This document shows positions 36,948 through 46,228 of a DNA stretch of 64,000 nucleotides, in pieces; the stretch's first letter is position 1; each line of letters opens with the position of its first letter. The DNA is taken from the NCBI RefSeq assembly GCF_029223885.1, contig NZ_CP119409.1, forward strand, positions 3,002,001 through 3,066,000, in the 5' to 3' direction. The DNA is from Pararhizobium gei. GTDB lineage: Bacteria > Pseudomonadota > Alphaproteobacteria > Rhizobiales > Rhizobiaceae. A program made the translations under genes and the position numbers. The notes beneath the pieces were generated by a model. That model was not told the origin of the DNA. It saw only the letters and a program-made list of their open reading frames with translations, and made no database searches.

Positions 36948-39047
36948 TCATGCGGCGGCACGCGCCCCCTGGACGGGCAGGTCAATCGCGCCCACGACCG
37001 CTGCAGGATGTTGAGCAGCAAATCCTGTCCCGTTGACCACGTGATCGATGTCGCGGACCGGCATCGGCCTGCCGAACAGATATCCCTGCACCTGCAGGCA
37101 GCCTTCGCCGCGCAGGAAATCCATATGTGCCTCGTTCTCGACACCCTCCGCAAGAACAGGGATATCGAGGCTCTGCGCCAGGATGATCGTCGAGCGTACG
37201 ATCGCGGCAGATTGCCGACTGCTCGTGACGCCATCGACAAAGGCGCGATCGATCTTGATCTTGTCGAAGGGGAAATTCTGCAGCGTCGAAAGCGACGAAT
37301 AGCCGGTGCCGTAATCGTCCATGGCGATCTTGACGCCCAGATCCTTCAATCTTCGGATGATGGTCAGCGCGTGCTGCTGATCGGCAAAAATGCCGGACTC
37401 GGTAATTTCCAGCTCGAGGCGGGATGCACAAAGGCCCGTTTCTGTCAGAATATCAGCGACACGGCCCGGAAAATTCGGGTCGGCAAGCTGCGCCGGCGCC
37501 ACATTGACGGCAATCCCTATCGGGTTGCGCCAGGATGCTGCCTGCTTGCATGCCGTGCGCAGCACCCAGTCGCCGAGTTCATGGATAAACCCGTTCTTCT
37601 CGGCGATCTGGATGAATTCCATCGGCGGGACCATACCGCGGACAGGGTGATGCCACCGCAACAGCACTTCCAGGCCGATCACGTCGCGTGTCATCGAGTT
37701 GTTCTGGTACTGGTAATAGAGTTCGAACTCGTTGCGTTCAATGCCCTGGCGCATGTCCATCGCCAGAACGCTGCGATTGCGCGCGGCATCATCCATCGAC
37801 GGCTCGTAGCAGCGAACGGCGTTTGAGCCGGCCAGCTTGGCGCGATACATGGCAAGGTCGGCCTGCGCCAGAAGCTCTTCGGCGTTATGGGCGTCTGCAG
37901 GGAACATGGAGATGCCGACGCTTGTCCCGACCAGGAAGGTTTGGGCTCCCCAGTTCACGGGTTTTACAACCTCGGCAACCAGCTTCGCCGCAAAATTCCG
38001 GGAATCGCTCTTCTGGAACAGATCTGACGCCAGGGCGACAAATTCGTCGCCGCCGACGCGTGCCAGAAACTCGCCTTCGCCAAGCACCTTCGCCATACGT
38101 TCGGAAATGATCCTCAGAACCGCATCACCGGCCGCATGTCCGTGCACATCGTTGACCTCCTTGAAGCGATCGAGATCGAAGGACAGAACGGCCACCCGTG
38201 CGGTCTCATCCCTCTGGTGTCGGAGCGTGGCTTCCAGGCGCTCGGCAAGGTAGGTGCGGTTGGGCAGTCCAGTCAACGGGTCATGCAGAGCGAGGTGCCG
38301 ATAGCGCTCGGCCGCATGATTGTTCGAGTGAAAATCGATAATGTAGGTCGAAGCCCCAAGGCCCAGCATAAGACCGATCATGGTGAGCACCATGACAAGA
38401 AGGAGGCTGTCCGGAATAAGGGCCGCCGAAGGCAGGATCGTCGCGTCGGGCACGATGGTCAGGGCGCCCATGGCGACGAAATGGACAGTGACGATCGCCA
38501 GCACGAGCGCCAGGGCACCGCCATATTTACAGAAGCGGGTAACCGGTCGTGCGATCCGGCTGGTCGCCACTGCGCCGAAAGCCAATCCCAGCAGCACGGA
38601 CGCCAGGTGATAACGGCGGTCCCACTCCAGATACCCCGAAATCTGATAGGCCATCATGCCCATGTAATGCATGACCGCGATACCGGCCCCCACAACGGCT
38701 CCGCCAAGTTCGATGGTCACTCCGGTAAACCGCAGGGATGTAATAAAGAAGCCAAGCGTCGTTATCGCCATTGCCACTCCCAGCGAGGCAAGCGTCAGGG
38801 TTGGCTCATAGGCGTGGTGCAGAAAAGGCTGGAAACTCAGCATGGCGATGAAGTGGGTTGTCCAGATCGTCGATCCGCCGATGACCCCGCTCAGGAACAG
38901 CCAGTTCATCTTCTGGAAGCCTGTCGTGCGGCGCACCCGGGCAAACAGGCGCATCGTCAGCACCGAGCCAAGACCGCAGACAAGCACGGCGAGAGCGAGC
39001 AATCTGTAATCATGTTCCGTTGCAATGCAGGAGAGAATTTTGAGCAT
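36948..39047 (-). CDS. MHYT-GGDEF-EAL c-di-GMP turnover protein
   Basis: A 699-aa membrane protein. The N-terminal MHYT sensor has seven helices with the His-containing motifs THFIAML, MHYMGMM and VHFVAMG. The GGDEF domain has the canonical RVGGDEF but lacks an RxxD inhibition site (GEGE instead). The EAL domain reads GLEVLLRW in place of EAL, with catalytic residues otherwise present (EITES, DDYGTGYSS, DKIKID, EGVE). It may make and degrade c-di-GMP in response to a gas or copper signal, as proposed for MHYT. I chose ATG 39047. It converges with benE directly. Confidence 0.92.
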   Translation of the reverse strand: MLKILSCIATEHDYRLLALAVLVCGLGSVLTMRLFARVRRTTGFQKMNWLFLSGVIGGSTIWTTHFIAMLSFQPFLHHAYEPTLTLASLGVAMAITTLGFFITSLRFTGVTIELGGAVVGAGIAVMHYMGMMAYQISGYLEWDRRYHLASVLLGLAFGAVATSRIARPVTRFCKYGGALALVLAIVTVHFVAMGALTIVPDATILPSAALIPDSLLLVMVLTMIGLMLGLGASTYIIDFHSNNHAAERYRHLALHDPLTGLPNRTYLAERLEATLRHQRDETARVAVLSFDLDRFKEVNDVHGHAAGDAVLRIISERMAKVLGEGEFLARVGGDEFVALASDLFQKSDSRNFAAKLVAEVVKPVNWGAQTFLVGTSVGISMFPADAHNAEELLAQADLAMYRAKLAGSNAVRCYEPSMDDAARNRSVLAMDMRQGIERNEFELYYQYQNNSMTRDVIGLEVLLRWHHPVRGMVPPMEFIQIAEKNGFIHELGDWVLRTACKQAASWRNPIGIAVNVAPAQLADPNFPGRVADILTETGLCASRLELEITESGIFADQQHALTIIRRLKDLGVKIAMDDYGTGYSSLSTLQNFPFDKIKIDRAFVDGVTSSRQSAAIVRSTIILAQSLDIPVLAEGVENEAHMDFLRGEGCLQVQGYLFGRPMPVRDIDHVVNGTGFAAQHPAAVVGAIDLPVQGARAAA

Positions 39048-39362
39048 GGGGCACCCGTTCCGATATGGCGCACCATGCATGGTGAAGCCTAACAGAGTTT
39101 AACGCCGTTTCCTTTCATGCGGAGGATGGTTACCAAGGAGGCAACCGCCTCCCGCGTGGCGTGTGAATGCAGCATCTTGATCATCTGCCGGTGGATTTCC
39201 GTGCGATGTCGTGGTTTGCTTGCCTTTTGCGGCATTCTCGGTTATGGAGCCGCGTCCGCGCAGACACCCTTGGAGGCAAACGCGGATGAGGCGGTCAAAG
39301 GCCTCGGTTCATCTGGCAAGACAGACAGATGAACTCTCCAAAAACACCAGAAAGGTACTGCC
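39048..39362. other. Region between the divergent MHYT gene and rplY
   Basis: These 315 bases hold the promoters for both genes. GGAGGC-AACC-GCCTCC at 39137-39152 is a perfect 6-bp hairpin. From 39201 a 43-codon frame with a GTG start looks like a signal peptide followed by TPLEANADEAVKGLGSSG and ends at 39332; I treat it as unproven. I saw no RNA gene. Confidence 0.45.
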
Positions 39363-39968
39363 ATGAGCCACGCATCTTACGAGCTCAAGGCCGAAACGCG
39401 CGAACGGGTTGGTAAGGGGTCCTCCCGTGAACTTCGCCGCAACGGTCTTATTCCTGCTGTCATCTACGGTGACAAGCAACAGCCGATTTCCATCGCCCTC
39501 TCCACGAAGGAAGTCACCCGGAGAATTCACGCCGGTGGTTTCATGACCACGATCGCCACCATTGAAGTTGGTGGCGAAAAGATCCGCGTCCTGCCGAAGG
39601 ACTACCAGCTGGATCCGGTCCGTGACTTCACCATGCATGTCGACTTCCTGCGCGTGTCCAAGGACTCGACCGTGACCGTCGAAGTTCCGGTTCACTTCGT
39701 CAACGAAGAACTGTCCCCCGGCCTCAAGGTCGGCGGCGTTCTCAACATCGTTCGCCATGAAGTTGAACTGGTTGTTTCCGCTGATGCAATTCCGGAGTTC
39801 CTGACGGCCGATCTTTCCGGCCTGAAGCTGGGCGACGGCATTCACATCTCCAACATCAAGCTGCCGAACGGCGCGACACCGGTCATTACCGATCGCGACT
39901 TCACCATCGCCACCATTGCCACCCCGGCCGGCGGTGTTTCGGAAGAAGAAGAGACAGCGTCCGAGTAA
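39363..39968 (+). CDS. rplY: 50S ribosomal protein L25 (Ctc type)
   Basis: A 201-aa long-form L25 with the 5S rRNA-binding N-terminal domain ([36 protein letters not shown]) and the extra C-terminal TL5/Ctc domain ([40 protein letters not shown]). The acidic tail ends EEEETASE. It binds 5S rRNA in the large subunit. It is a single gene with a terminator 25 bp after the stop. pth, which often follows rplY in other alphaproteobacteria, is 3.4 kb away here, separated by the GGDEF-EAL/SBP pair. Confidence 0.96.
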   Translation: MSHASYELKAETRERVGKGSSRELRRNGLIPAVIYGDKQQPISIALSTKEVTRRIHAGGFMTTIATIEVGGEKIRVLPKDYQLDPVRDFTMHVDFLRVSKDSTVTVEVPVHFVNEELSPGLKVGGVLNIVRHEVELVVSADAIPEFLTADLSGLKLGDGIHISNIKLPNGATPVITDRDFTIATIATPAGGVSEEEETASE

Positions 39969-39992
39969 TCGACGCCAGTCCCGGTTTTTGGA

Positions 39993-40023
39993 ACCCGTCT
40001 CACTCCGTGAGGCGGGTTTTTAT
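39993..40023 (+). terminator. Intrinsic terminator after rplY
   Basis: AACCCG-T-CTCAC and GTGAG-G-CGGGTT form an 11-bp stem with one internal mismatch and the loop TCC, followed by TTTTTA. It lies 25 bp after the rplY stop. Confidence 0.88.
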
Positions 40024-40181
40024 ATGGACTCCTGCCGGAACAGCCGGCACCCGCTAGAGTTTTGGCCGTCCGGTTCAGCAACATTTAAGGTTTCCGTGAT
40101 GGAATGTTGCCGGGGAACATTCGACTTCAGATCCGGGAATTCAATGGGGTGCAATGCTGACATGACGACAGGGAGCATCCG

Positions 40182-42578
40182 ATGATGCGGTCCGTCGAAT
40201 ACCGCTTCATTGCGATCGTCTGCGGCGCAGTCTTGATTTTCGTCGCCCCTCTTATCGTGCTATTTTTGACTTTGTCTTCCGAACGGATCGCCAGGCAGGA
40301 ACTTAAGAATGCTGAAATTCTTCTGGACGCCAACGCCCGGGCTCTTGGAAAACCCCTGTGGGATTTCGACAGGGAAGGCGTCGAGCAGATCGCGAAATCC
40401 CTTGCGGCCGCTGATCATATCGCAGGCGTGGAGATCTGGGACAGTCTGGGCTCCCTGTCATTCAGCATTCCCGACATTTCGCTGGACCCCGGATCGCCGC
40501 ATATAATTCTCTCCCGAAACGTGGTGTATTCGTCCCAGGGAAGCTCCAAGACGATCGGCACAGTCAAGCTCTGGGTTTCCAGCCCCGGAATACTGTCCCG
40601 TTTTGGCGACGATGAAACAGTCGTTCTCTTCATTCTGGTGGTCGCCGTTGGTATCGTCTTCGGATCGGCATTGCTCAGCAACCGGTTCACGGTGATGCGA
40701 CCCTTGACACGCCTTACGGCTGCCATCGAAGCGACCCGGCTGCTTGGCTCGCGCCATCACGTGGATTGGCAATCGGACGATGAAATGGGTGCGCTCGCGC
40801 AGAATTTCAATGAAATGCAGAGCGAACTGGAGCGCGAAGAACAAGAGCTGAAGATCGCGCACCGCCGCTCGACGGACATTTACAATTTGACACCGTCGAT
40901 GCTGTTCTCTCTTGACGCCGGAAACCACATTACGGCTGTCAGCGATTATTGGCTGATGGCGACCGGTTACAGCCGCGAACAGGTTCTTGGCCGCAGCTTC
41001 ACGGACTTCGTCGACGAACACTGGCATGAGACCTACCGGGCGCGCCGAAAGAACGGCAGCGCCGCAAACACAGATATCTGCGAAGTCACCATTCCATTCG
41101 TCAAGGCCGATGGTCACACCATGACTGTGCTGATCCTCGAAACGACAAGTGCGACGAATGACGAACGCGGCGTTCTGTCCCTTTCGGTCATGACCGACGT
41201 TACGGAATTGAAGCAAGCGGAAAGCCGCAACCATGCGCAAGCGATCACCGATCATCTGACCGGACTACTCAACCGCCAAGGCTTCGAGGCGGCTCTCGAC
41301 AAAGCGATCCGCAATGCCGACGAGACCGGGACGCAGTTGGCCTGCATTTTCATCGACCTCGATCGCTTCAAGTGGATCAACGATAATTTCGGCCATGCGG
41401 CAGGCGACGACGTGCTGCGCCAGGTCGTATCGCGCGTCCGCACGACGTTGCGGCCGCTTGACGTCATGTCCCGCCTGGGCGGCGACGAATTCGCCATACT
41501 CGTTAATGCCGATGCCGTCGTGTCGCTTGCAACCGAAATCGGCGAGCGGATCTGTGCAAGCCTGCTCGACCGGATCGTCGTTGATGGCGTGGATCTTGCT
41601 GTCAGCGCCAGCGTCGGCATCGCGCTCTATCCCGACCATGCTGCCAACGCTGCAGAACTGCTTCTGAAATCCGACATGGCCATGTACGCGCGCAAACGCG
41701 ACGGCAAGAACGGTATGCTGGTCTTCGACGTCAGCATGCTCGAAAACGCCCGCCAGCGTCTCGAGATCGAGCAGTACATCGAGTCAGGCCTGAAGGAAGA
41801 CTGGTTCGAAGCCTATCTTCAGCCGATCGTCGGCCTCAGTGATGGCCGCATCGTCGGCTTCGAGGCGCTGATGCGTCTCAACCATCCGGAGAAAGGTGTC
41901 CTGCCCCCGGGCAACATCATCGGTATCGCGGAGGAAACGGGATCGATCGGACGCATCGGCGAGCGGGTTCTGGAGAAGGCAATCAGCCATCTTGCCCGGC
42001 TAACGGAGCTTGAAGGTGCAGAAACAACCTATCTGGCCATCAATTTCTCGCCGCTTCAATTCGAGGAAACCTTGCCGCATAAGCTTGCCGCACTGCTTCT
42101 CAGACATCACATCTCTCCTGTCCGTATCGTCATCGAGATCACCGAAGCGGTCTTCATGCTGGACAATCCGGCAGTTCATGGCGTGTTAAAGCAACTCAGC
42201 GAGTTTGGTTGCCGGATCGCGCTTGACGATTTCGGCACGGGCTATTCCTCGCTCAGTTACCTCAACCGCTTTCCGGTCGATATCGTCAAGGTCGATCAAT
42301 CCTTCACGCGGTCGCTGACCACGGGTACGGCCGAAGTCCGGCGCAAGAGCCGGATGCTTATCAAAGGCATCCGGACCATTTCCCACCAAATGGGCTGCTC
42401 GGTCGTCGCCGAAGGTATCGAAAGCGAGGAACAGTGGCAATTGCTGCGCAAGCTGGGCCTCGATTTCGGCCAGGGCTTCCTTTTTAGCCGGCCCATGCCG
42501 ATTGAAAATATGCTATCGATGCTGGAGATGAACTCGGAAGCCAAGGCAACGAGCCCGGCATGCGACCGGGTTGAATAG
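40182..42578 (+). CDS. Membrane HAMP-PAS-GGDEF-EAL c-di-GMP protein
   Basis: A 798-aa protein starting MMRSVEYRFIAIVCGAVLIF. Two transmembrane segments flank a periplasmic domain of about 110 residues; a HAMP-like linker (RPLTRLTAAIEATRLLGS) and PAS domain follow. The GGDEF domain has RLGGDEF and an intact RPLD inhibition site exactly five residues before it. The EAL domain is canonical (GFEALMRLNHP, EITEAVFML, DDFGTGYSSLSYLNRFP, AEGIES). It can both make and degrade c-di-GMP. The solute-binding protein gene starts 8 bp after it, suggesting its periplasmic domain listens to that protein. Confidence 0.93.
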   Translation: MMRSVEYRFIAIVCGAVLIFVAPLIVLFLTLSSERIARQELKNAEILLDANARALGKPLWDFDREGVEQIAKSLAAADHIAGVEIWDSLGSLSFSIPDISLDPGSPHIILSRNVVYSSQGSSKTIGTVKLWVSSPGILSRFGDDETVVLFILVVAVGIVFGSALLSNRFTVMRPLTRLTAAIEATRLLGSRHHVDWQSDDEMGALAQNFNEMQSELEREEQELKIAHRRSTDIYNLTPSMLFSLDAGNHITAVSDYWLMATGYSREQVLGRSFTDFVDEHWHETYRARRKNGSAANTDICEVTIPFVKADGHTMTVLILETTSATNDERGVLSLSVMTDVTELKQAESRNHAQAITDHLTGLLNRQGFEAALDKAIRNADETGTQLACIFIDLDRFKWINDNFGHAAGDDVLRQVVSRVRTTLRPLDVMSRLGGDEFAILVNADAVVSLATEIGERICASLLDRIVVDGVDLAVSASVGIALYPDHAANAAELLLKSDMAMYARKRDGKNGMLVFDVSMLENARQRLEIEQYIESGLKEDWFEAYLQPIVGLSDGRIVGFEALMRLNHPEKGVLPPGNIIGIAEETGSIGRIGERVLEKAISHLARLTELEGAETTYLAINFSPLQFEETLPHKLAALLLRHHISPVRIVIEITEAVFMLDNPAVHGVLKQLSEFGCRIALDDFGTGYSSLSYLNRFPVDIVKVDQSFTRSLTTGTAEVRRKSRMLIKGIRTISHQMGCSVVAEGIESEEQWQLLRKLGLDFGQGFLFSRPMPIENMLSMLEMNSEAKATSPACDRVE

Positions 42579-42586
42579 GGGAACCG

Positions 42587-43303
42587 ATGAAATTTTCGGC
42601 TTTCTGCTTCACTTTCCTGATGTCAGGCGCCGTTCACGCCGAGACTATCAAATTGCTGACGGAAGAATATCCACCGTACAATTTCGCCGAAAACGGCGTG
42701 GTGCGCGGCGCGTCCGTCGAGCAGACCGAACGAATCATGTCTTCGCTGGGGATTTCCTACACTCTTGACATTCTGCCTTGGGCACGGGCACTGGCGCTGA
42801 CGGAAAAACAACCCTCGACCTGTCTGTTTACGACAGCGCATGACGAGGACCGCGACAATCGGTTTAAATGGGTCGAGCCTCTGCTGGTGGACCGGATGAT
42901 CATGGTGCGCAAGCTCGGATCAGGCGTCAATCCGACGACAATCGAAGAAGCCAGACAGTTTACCGTCGGGACGCAGCGTGAAGATTTTTCTGCGAACTTC
43001 CTGAAAAGGAACGGCTTCCCCAAAGTGGATCTGGCGACCGATCTCGAGGCGACGGCAAAGAAACTGATCGCCGGCAGGGTTGATCTCATGATGACGTCGG
43101 AAAAAACGTTTGAAACCATGCGTGACCAGGGAAAGCCGGTCGAATCCGCACTCGTGCTGAAAGGCATGGTCTACGGGATGGCCTGCAATCTCGATACCCC
43201 GGACGATCTTGTCGCCCGGATGCAGAAAAGCCTCGACGTTTTGATTGCTGACGGCACGCAGCAAAAGATCTTCGCGAAATACGGCCTGCGCACCGACGAT
43301 TGA
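42587..43303 (+). CDS. Periplasmic solute-binding family 3 protein coupled to a GGDEF-EAL gene
   Basis: A 238-aa protein with a signal peptide (MKFSAFCFTFLMSGAVHA, cleaved before ETI). The SBP_bac_3 fold follows: KLLTEEYPPYNFAENGVVRG at the front, SVEQTERIMSSLGI, PWARALALTEKQPSTCLF, and VDLMMTSEKTFETMRDQG. No ABC permease or ATPase is near it. It lies 8 bp after the GGDEF-EAL gene, so they are co-transcribed. A role as a ligand-sensing partner of that protein rather than in transport is inference. The ligand is not visible. Confidence 0.85.
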   Translation: MKFSAFCFTFLMSGAVHAETIKLLTEEYPPYNFAENGVVRGASVEQTERIMSSLGISYTLDILPWARALALTEKQPSTCLFTTAHDEDRDNRFKWVEPLLVDRMIMVRKLGSGVNPTTIEEARQFTVGTQREDFSANFLKRNGFPKVDLATDLEATAKKLIAGRVDLMMTSEKTFETMRDQGKPVESALVLKGMVYGMACNLDTPDDLVARMQKSLDVLIADGTQQKIFAKYGLRTDD

Positions 43304-43402
43304 GGTCCATACTGTTCGCAACGCCCAACTTGGTCTACGCGAGCTTGACATTGCCCGCAGAGAGGCTGCAAGAGGACCGAGTAGCCCTTAGAGACGCATC
43401 CC

Positions 43403-44116
43403 ATGCAGATTTTAGCAGGCCTCGGCAATCCCGGTTCTCAATATGCCGGCAATCGCCACAATATCGGCTTCATGGCCGTCGATGCCATCCAGCAACGCCA
43501 CAGCTTTGCCCCTTGGACGAAAAAGTTCAAGGCGTTGATGTCGGAGGGGGAGATCGGCGGTGAACGCGTCCTGCTCCTAAAACCCCAGACGTTCATGAAT
43601 CTCTCGGGCGAAGCGGTGGGGGAAGCCATGCGCTTCTACAAGCTCGCGCCGAAGGACATTCTGGCCATCTACGATGAACTCGATCTTTTGCCCGGCAAGG
43701 CGCGGATCAAGACAGGCGGTGGCCATGGCGGCCACAATGGCATCAAGTCGCTCGATGCCCATTGCGGAAAGGACTACCGGCGCCTGCGCCTTGGTATCGG
43801 CCATCCCGGCGCCAAGGAAAAAGTCAATGGTCATGTGCTCGGCGACTTCGCCAAGATCGACAAGGTCTGGCTGGAGCCCCTTCTGGACGCTCTGGCCGAG
43901 AACGCGGCAATGCTGGTCAAAGGAGAGGATTCGCAGTTTCTGAACAAGCTTTCCCTAGCCACAGGCGGCAAGCAGGAGCCCGAGCCTGCCGTGGCAAAGC
44001 CCACTGGACAATCCCATATCCGGCAAGCGCGCAACAGCGCCCAGCCGAAAATCCTGCCGACGACCGGCCCCATGGCCGACATGCTGAAAAAGCTGTTCGG
44101 CAACAGGCAAGAGTAA
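43403..44116 (+). CDS. pth: Peptidyl-tRNA hydrolase
   Basis: A 237-aa Pth starting [20 protein letters not shown]. The catalytic His is in [12 protein letters not shown]; also seen are [35 protein letters not shown] and [20 protein letters not shown]. It recycles peptidyl-tRNAs released from ribosomes. The C-terminal 45 or so residues ([20 protein letters not shown]) extend beyond the E. coli enzyme, as is common in alphaproteobacteria. It converges with clpS. Confidence 0.96.
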   Translation: MQILAGLGNPGSQYAGNRHNIGFMAVDAIQQRHSFAPWTKKFKALMSEGEIGGERVLLLKPQTFMNLSGEAVGEAMRFYKLAPKDILAIYDELDLLPGKARIKTGGGHGGHNGIKSLDAHCGKDYRRLRLGIGHPGAKEKVNGHVLGDFAKIDKVWLEPLLDALAENAAMLVKGEDSQFLNKLSLATGGKQEPEPAVAKPTGQSHIRQARNSAQPKILPTTGPMADMLKKLFGNRQE

Positions 44117-44216
44117 CGGAAACGACAACGGAGACGTCGCTTTAGTTTCGCCTGGCGGCAGAACAGAAGCGGGTGTCAGGCCCGACGGACGGACTATGGG
44201 CAGCCACAGCCCCGGT

Positions 44217-44528
44217 CTACTCCTCCGGTTCCGTGGTGAACATCAACGGAAAACCCGCCGCCTTGGCGAGATCCGTCGCCTCCCTGGCCTTGGTCTCGGC
44301 AATATCCCGCGCGCAGACGACGATGACGCAGACGCCGAACTTGTGCGCCGTCAGCATCATCCGGTATCCGGTTTCCTCGCTCATGCGAAAGACCGCCTTC
44401 AGCACCATGATAACGAATTCGCGCGGCGTGTAGTCGTCATTGATCAGGATGACCTTGTAGAGCTTCGGCCTCTCCAGCTTCGGCTTGGCTTTCGTTTTCG
44501 GCTTGAGCGCTGTCTTGTCTTCCACCAT
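44217..44528 (-). CDS. clpS: ClpS-type adaptor (ClpS2 subgroup)
   Basis: A 103-aa protein starting MVEDKTALKPKTKAKPKLER. The ClpS core is KLYKVILINDDYTPREFVIM with VLKAVFRMSEETGYRMMLTA, and it ends LMFTTEPEE. The sequence fits the second ClpS of rhizobia (ClpS2), which delivers N-degron substrates to ClpAP with its own specificity. I chose the ATG at 44528; the longer frame starts at 44609 with a basic stretch lacking SD support. The VapBC remnant is 77 bp upstream on the same strand. Confidence 0.92.
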   Translation of the reverse strand: MVEDKTALKPKTKAKPKLERPKLYKVILINDDYTPREFVIMVLKAVFRMSEETGYRMMLTAHKFGVCVIVVCARDIAETKAREATDLAKAAGFPLMFTTEPEE

Positions 44529-44605
44529 CGGCGGCCTGCTCTTGTTTGGGGGGTGGGCAAGGCTTCTATTTCGTCTTGCGAAAGGCATCACGAAAGAGAG
44601 GGCTT

Positions 44606-44911
44606 TCAATCGTCCGCGAGCGACATAACAGGCTGATCCATCCTTGTCAGGATCGCGGCGGCGCGTCTGTCGAACGTCGCGACAACCTCGCCGCCCAGAC
44701 GCCGCCCTTCAAATGCGATCACCCCATCCGCAAAATCGCCCCCTGCGTTCATAAATGCAAAACCGTTTGCAACCGCGCCGCGATCAAGAACAATGCTCTC
44801 TGAAGCAGCCAAAGATTCGATCGCCTCGCTGAGTTTCAACGTGACCTGCCCTTTCGACGTGACTTTCAACTTTGCCAATGCATCTCCGATCATTGCCTTA
44901 AAATAAGGCAT
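44606..44911 (-). pseudogene. Fused VapB/AbrB antitoxin start and VapC PIN-domain end (degenerate toxin-antitoxin remnant)
   Basis: A 101-codon frame. Residues 7-25 (MIGDALAKLKVTSKGQVTL) are the start of an AbrB/SpoVT-type antitoxin, whose motif is KVTSKGQVTL. From about residue 27 the sequence is the C-terminal half of a PIN-domain toxin: LSEAIESLAASESIVLDRGA, GGDFADGVIAFEGRRLGGEV, then VATFDRRAAAIL. The rest of the antitoxin and the first PIN acidic residues are missing, so a deletion has joined two adjacent genes in frame. The joint product should be inactive as a toxin. Start could be ATG 44911 or 44893. Confidence 0.7.
44894..44910. promoter_or_regulatory. Palindrome TGCCTTA-AAA-TAAGGCA at the toxin-antitoxin remnant start
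   Basis: A perfect 7-bp inverted repeat around AAA. It lies just before the internal ATG at 44893 and provides AAGG as that start's SD. Its position fits an antitoxin autoregulatory operator that has outlived its system. If translation starts at 44911 it lies inside the frame instead. Confidence 0.5.
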
Positions 44912-45035
44912 GTCAGCCTTACCCGCAAGGCGAAGACACCGCAGCGGACCGCGTTCATAGCGACGAGGCTTGACCTGGCGGCAAGTTTCCGCAAAAGGCA
45001 CTGCAACAGAATTCGATTGGACAGGTTTCAAGACC

Positions 45036-46139
45036 ATGGGTTTCAAATGCGGTATCGTCGGACTGCCGAATGTCGGCAAGTCCACTCTCTTCAATGCGCT
45101 GACGAAAACGGCACAGGCGCAGGCGGCGAACTACCCGTTCTGTACCATCGAGCCGAACACCGGCGAAGTTGCCGTGCCCGATCCGCGCATGCGCAAGCTC
45201 GCCGATGTCGCGAAATCAAAGGAAATTATTCCGACGCGGATTTCCTTCGTCGATATCGCCGGTCTGGTGCGCGGCGCCTCCAAGGGCGAAGGCCTCGGCA
45301 ACAAATTTCTTGCCAATATCCGTGAAGTCGATGCGACCGTGCATGTGCTGCGCTGCTTCGAGGATGACGACATCACCCATGTCGAGGGCCGCATCGATCC
45401 GGTCGGCGATGCCGAGACGATCGAAACCGAACTCATGCTGGCCGACCTGGAAAGCCTGGAGCGCCGCACCGAACAGACCCGCAAGCGCGCCGCCTCCAAG
45501 GACAAGGAATCGCTGACCCTGCTGCCGGTCATGGATGCGGCGATGAAGCTTCTGCAGGAGGGAAAGCCGGTTCGCACGCTTCTGGCCACGCTGGACGCAG
45601 AGGAAAAGCTCATCCTGCAGGGCCTCAATCTGCTCACAGCCCATCCGGTGCTTTATGTCTGCAACGTCGCGGAAAGCGATGCCGTGTCCGGCAATGCCCA
45701 TACCAAGGCAGTCGAGGCAATGGCCAAGGCGCAAGCTGCTGAAACAGTCGTCATTTCGGCTGCGATCGAGTCCGAAGTCGCGCAGTTGCCGGAAGAGGAA
45801 GCCAGGGAATTTCTGGAGGCGCTCGGCCTGCACGAGGCCGGCCTCGACCAGTTGATCCGCGCCGGATACAAGCTGCTGGATCTCATCACCTATTTCACCG
45901 TCGGCCCCAAGGAAACGCGCGCCTGGACCATCCCGCGCGGTACAAAAGCCCCTGCAGCGGCCGGCGTCATCCACACCGACTTCGAACGCGGCTTCATTCG
46001 CGCCTTCACCATCGCCTATGACGACTACATCGCCTACAACGGCGAAGTCGGTGCCAAGGAAGCCGGCAAGGGACGTGACGAAGGCAAGGAATATGTCGTC
46101 CAGGACGGCGATGTGATCCACTTCCGCTTCAACACCTGA
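45036..46139 (+). CDS. ychF: Redox-regulated P-loop ATPase YchF (Ola1 family)
   Basis: A 367-aa protein of the Obg-related group starting [20 protein letters not shown]. The P-loop is GLPNVGKST, switch regions include [20 protein letters not shown], and a coiled-coil helical insertion and TGS domain follow (ending DVIHFRFNT). YchF prefers ATP, binds ribosomes and modulates oxidative-stress responses. I chose ATG 45036 as the universal start. The upstream 124 bp is shared with the divergent toxin-antitoxin remnant. Confidence 0.97.
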   Translation: MGFKCGIVGLPNVGKSTLFNALTKTAQAQAANYPFCTIEPNTGEVAVPDPRMRKLADVAKSKEIIPTRISFVDIAGLVRGASKGEGLGNKFLANIREVDATVHVLRCFEDDDITHVEGRIDPVGDAETIETELMLADLESLERRTEQTRKRAASKDKESLTLLPVMDAAMKLLQEGKPVRTLLATLDAEEKLILQGLNLLTAHPVLYVCNVAESDAVSGNAHTKAVEAMAKAQAAETVVISAAIESEVAQLPEEEAREFLEALGLHEAGLDQLIRAGYKLLDLITYFTVGPKETRAWTIPRGTKAPAAAGVIHTDFERGFIRAFTIAYDDYIAYNGEVGAKEAGKGRDEGKEYVVQDGDVIHFRFNT

Positions 46140-46228
46140 CCGCTCGAGACAGCCTGTCTGCCCATGGCAGGCTTGCCCTTGCCGTGGACGGCGGTATGTT
46201 GGAGACCCCATCGTCAGAGGAGTTTCCC

